8,082 nucleotides of DNA from Gammaproteobacteria bacterium (GTDB taxonomy: Bacteria > Pseudomonadota > Gammaproteobacteria > Pseudomonadales > JAUIKI01): the NCBI GenBank assembly GCA_030430875.1, contig JAUIKI010000053.1, positions 1-8,082 on the forward strand. Direction: 5' to 3'. Under the pieces are notes generated by a model. That model saw only the letters and a list, made by a program, of their open reading frames with translations, was not told where the DNA came from and made no database searches. A program made the translations under genes and the position numbers. Below are positions 6,927 through 8,082 of the stretch, piece after piece. Position 1 is the stretch's first letter. Every line of letters starts with the position of its first letter.

Positions 6927-6937
6927 TGCTTTTTTTT
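6909..6937. terminator. Possible bidirectional terminator at the end of the EVE gene
   Basis: AAAAAAAG (6914-6921) and CTTTTTTT (6929-6936) form an A/T-only stem plus one G-C pair around a seven-base loop. Outer GGC and GCC can pair around it. An alternative stem TTAGT (6909-6913) with ACTAA (6922-6926) is followed by eight Ts. Either form gives a U-run on the plus strand, and the mirror form serves the minus strand, where the thioesterase gene ends at 7019. The stems are weak, so confidence is moderate. Confidence 0.4.
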
Positions 6938-7018
6938 GCCTGATTTTTCTGTTCTTTATTACAAAGGTTTTAGGCTAATTTTTTTAATAAAAACATCTAA
7001 TTTTCTCAGTAATTTAAA

Positions 7019-7525
7019 CTATGAAACAGTATATGAAGCGGTTCCAACTGCAATGAGCTGGTCTTCATCATTGTGTAACTCCATTCGGGTAACTGCAACT
7101 CGACTGCCAAATCGTAAAATATATGCCGTGCCAATAAAAAAATTACCTAAACCAGGACGAAGATAGTCAACACGTAAATCAATTGTGCTAAGTCGGCTAA
7201 AGCGTTTTACTTTCTCTTCTATTGGCAAATCGATATTTCGTTTAAGTAGGGCAATAAACGTTTGAAATCCACCCACAACATCCAATACTGTTGAAATAAC
7301 ACCGCCATGGAGAATGCCACGAGTGAAATTTCCAACTAACTCTGGACGAGAGTTTAGTTTGACGGTGACATGATTTTCATCAATGGTATGCACTTTAATA
7401 TTCAGAAATTCATTAAATGGAATTTGTTTTTCTAAAATGACTTTGACAGTTTTTAATGAATTTTCCATATGTTTTTGATAGTTACTTTTTTGAGTTGATA
7501 TTATGTTTTCATTGATTGTCGTCAT
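7019..7525 (-). CDS. yigI: YigI-like hotdog-fold acyl-CoA thioesterase
   Basis: This 168-residue PaaI-type hotdog thioesterase should hydrolyse an acyl-CoA thioester in the cytoplasm. It resembles recalled E. coli YigI closely: IPFNEFL (35-41), LVGNFTRGILHGGVISTVLDVVGG (63-86), LSTIDLRVDYLRPG (112-125), and VAVTRMELHNDEDQLIAVGTASY near the end. HGG at 73-75 and Asp82 in the following helix are the usual active-site elements. The start is uncertain. The ATG at 7525 gives about 13 more N-terminal residues than E. coli YigI, while Met20 (ATG at 7468) would make it slightly shorter. Neither has a clear ribosome site. The gene is convergent with the EVE gene and in the same direction as recG, with about 140 bases between. 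No functional link to gcv is evident. Confidence 0.88.
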   Translation of the reverse strand: MTTINENIISTQKSNYQKHMENSLKTVKVILEKQIPFNEFLNIKVHTIDENHVTVKLNSRPELVGNFTRGILHGGVISTVLDVVGGFQTFIALLKRNIDLPIEEKVKRFSRLSTIDLRVDYLRPGLGNFFIGTAYILRFGSRVAVTRMELHNDEDQLIAVGTASYTVS

Positions 7526-7610
7526 TGAGGAATATGGTTTTTTTGTTTATGAGCACATTGATTGAATATTGTACTTTTTTTGCATAATGATTGCTATAAA
7601 ATAAAGTGAT

Positions 7611-7633
7611 TGTAACGGATTGATACCTTTACA
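7611..7633 (-). terminator. Weak hairpin downstream of recG, possible terminator
   Basis: TGTAA (7611-7615) pairs with TTACA (7629-7633). After a one-base mismatch, GG (7617-7618) pairs with CC (7626-7627) around a seven-base loop. Read on the minus strand it lies about 30 bases after the recG stop and is followed by a T-rich stretch (CTTTATTTTAT). The stem is short, so this could be a weak terminator between recG and the thioesterase gene, or chance. Confidence 0.25.
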
Positions 7634-7665
7634 ATAAAGCGCAGTGAAGGAAAGATGTTGTAGCT

Positions 7666-8064
7666 TTACACTGATGCATATTCTTCGCGTTCACCTAGCC
7701 ATCGGCGAATCAGTGGATTGATGCTTTCAGGATAGTTTTGCAAAAGTTCTAATGCACATTGTTTTATTTTTGGAAGAAGATGAGCGTCGCGAGTCAAGTC
7801 AGCAATTCGCAGATTGACTAATCCAGTTTGGCGTGTTCCAAGCACTTCGCCTGGTCCTCGAAGCTCTAAATCTTTTTCAGCAATGATGAAGCCATCATTT
7901 GTTTTTCGCATGACGGCTAAACGTTCTTTAGCCTGCGCTGATAATGGTGATTGATAAAGTAACACACAGTAGCTTGACGCGGCACCTCGTCCAACTCGTC
8001 CTCGTAATTGATGTAATTGAGCAAGTCCCAAACGCTCAGCATTTTCAATAATCATGACGCTGGC
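7666..8064 (-). CDS. recG: ATP-dependent DNA helicase RecG, C-terminal fragment
   Basis: RecG is a superfamily 2 helicase that regresses stalled replication forks and branch-migrates Holliday junctions. The window holds only its last ~133 residues. They begin ASVMIIENAERLGLAQLHQL, include helicase motif VI QLRGRVGRG (about 7984-8010), SSYCVLLY, NDGFIIAEKDLELRGPGEVLGTRQTG (the region containing the RecG-specific TRG translocation element) and the C-terminal IRRWLGEREEY, ending at TAA 7666-7668. The ATG at 8055 is an internal Met of the family, not a start. Recognisable homology stops at about 8064. Beyond it the frame reads Phe-Ala and then TGA at 8071-8073, instead of the expected Val-Asp-Val-Pro-Asn. 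So the gene is either disrupted here or the final bases are an assembly artefact. Confidence 0.9.
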   Translation of the reverse strand, partial: ASVMIIENAERLGLAQLHQLRGRVGRGAASSYCVLLYQSPLSAQAKERLAVMRKTNDGFIIAEKDLELRGPGEVLGTRQTGLVNLRIADLTRDAHLLPKIKQCALELLQNYPESINPLIRRWLGEREEYASV

Positions 8065-8082
8065 AAATGCTCAATTAATTAC

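Noticed and set aside
6936..7166. Plus-strand frame of 76 codons after the EVE gene
   Set aside because: More than half of it is antisense to the YigI-like thioesterase, the rest is AT-rich spacer, and the peptide has no recognisable features.
1..8082. CRISPR array, tRNA, rRNA or complete insertion sequence
   Set aside because: No regularly spaced direct repeats, cloverleaf-type sequence, rRNA-like sequence or transposase with terminal inverted repeats was seen in reading both strands.

Overview
The window looks like ordinary chromosomal sequence from an AT-rich gammaproteobacterium. The best guess is the Legionella/Coxiella side of the class. The reasons are the gene order gcvT-gcvH-gcvPA-gcvPB with glycine decarboxylase P protein split in two, a YigI-type thioesterase, a RecG C-terminus of gammaproteobacterial type, and AT-biased codon use throughout. 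The lineage is an inference from recalled family features. No search was run. Both ends cut through genes, so this is a fragment.

Layout. Positions 2-1537 (+) hold the C-terminal part of a secreted M4 (thermolysin-like) zinc metalloprotease with an extra C-terminal beta-rich, PPC-like domain. A 360-base intergenic region follows. It contains a strong 12-bp hairpin, a 22-bp perfect palindrome inside a short open relic on the minus strand, and a terminator-like hairpin just ahead of gcvT. Positions 1910-6462 (+) carry gcvT, gcvH, gcvPA and gcvPB. An EVE-domain gene (6459-6926, +) overlaps gcvPB by ATGA and so looks like the last gene of the same transcript. A convergent gene follows at 7019-7525 (-), a hotdog-fold thioesterase resembling E. 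coli YigI. The 3' end of recG lies at 7666-8064 (-). The last 18 or so bases of the window no longer read as recG.

How the genes work together. GcvPA/GcvPB form the PLP-dependent decarboxylase that loads the aminomethyl group of glycine onto the lipoyl arm of GcvH. GcvT releases ammonia and passes the one-carbon unit to tetrahydrofolate, giving 5,10-methylene-THF. The L protein (dihydrolipoamide dehydrogenase) is not in the window. A 180-base spacer between gcvH and gcvPA holds a terminator-like stem-loop, so the operon may be transcribed or processed in two segments. The protease, thioesterase and recG appear functionally unrelated to gcv.

I found no CRISPR array, tRNA, rRNA, complete insertion sequence or recognisable new defence or mobile system. 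The observations most worth a second look are the EVE gene tied to the gcv operon, the two terminator-like hairpins in gcv non-coding spacers, the palindrome and relic upstream of gcvT, and the abrupt loss of recG homology at the right edge.
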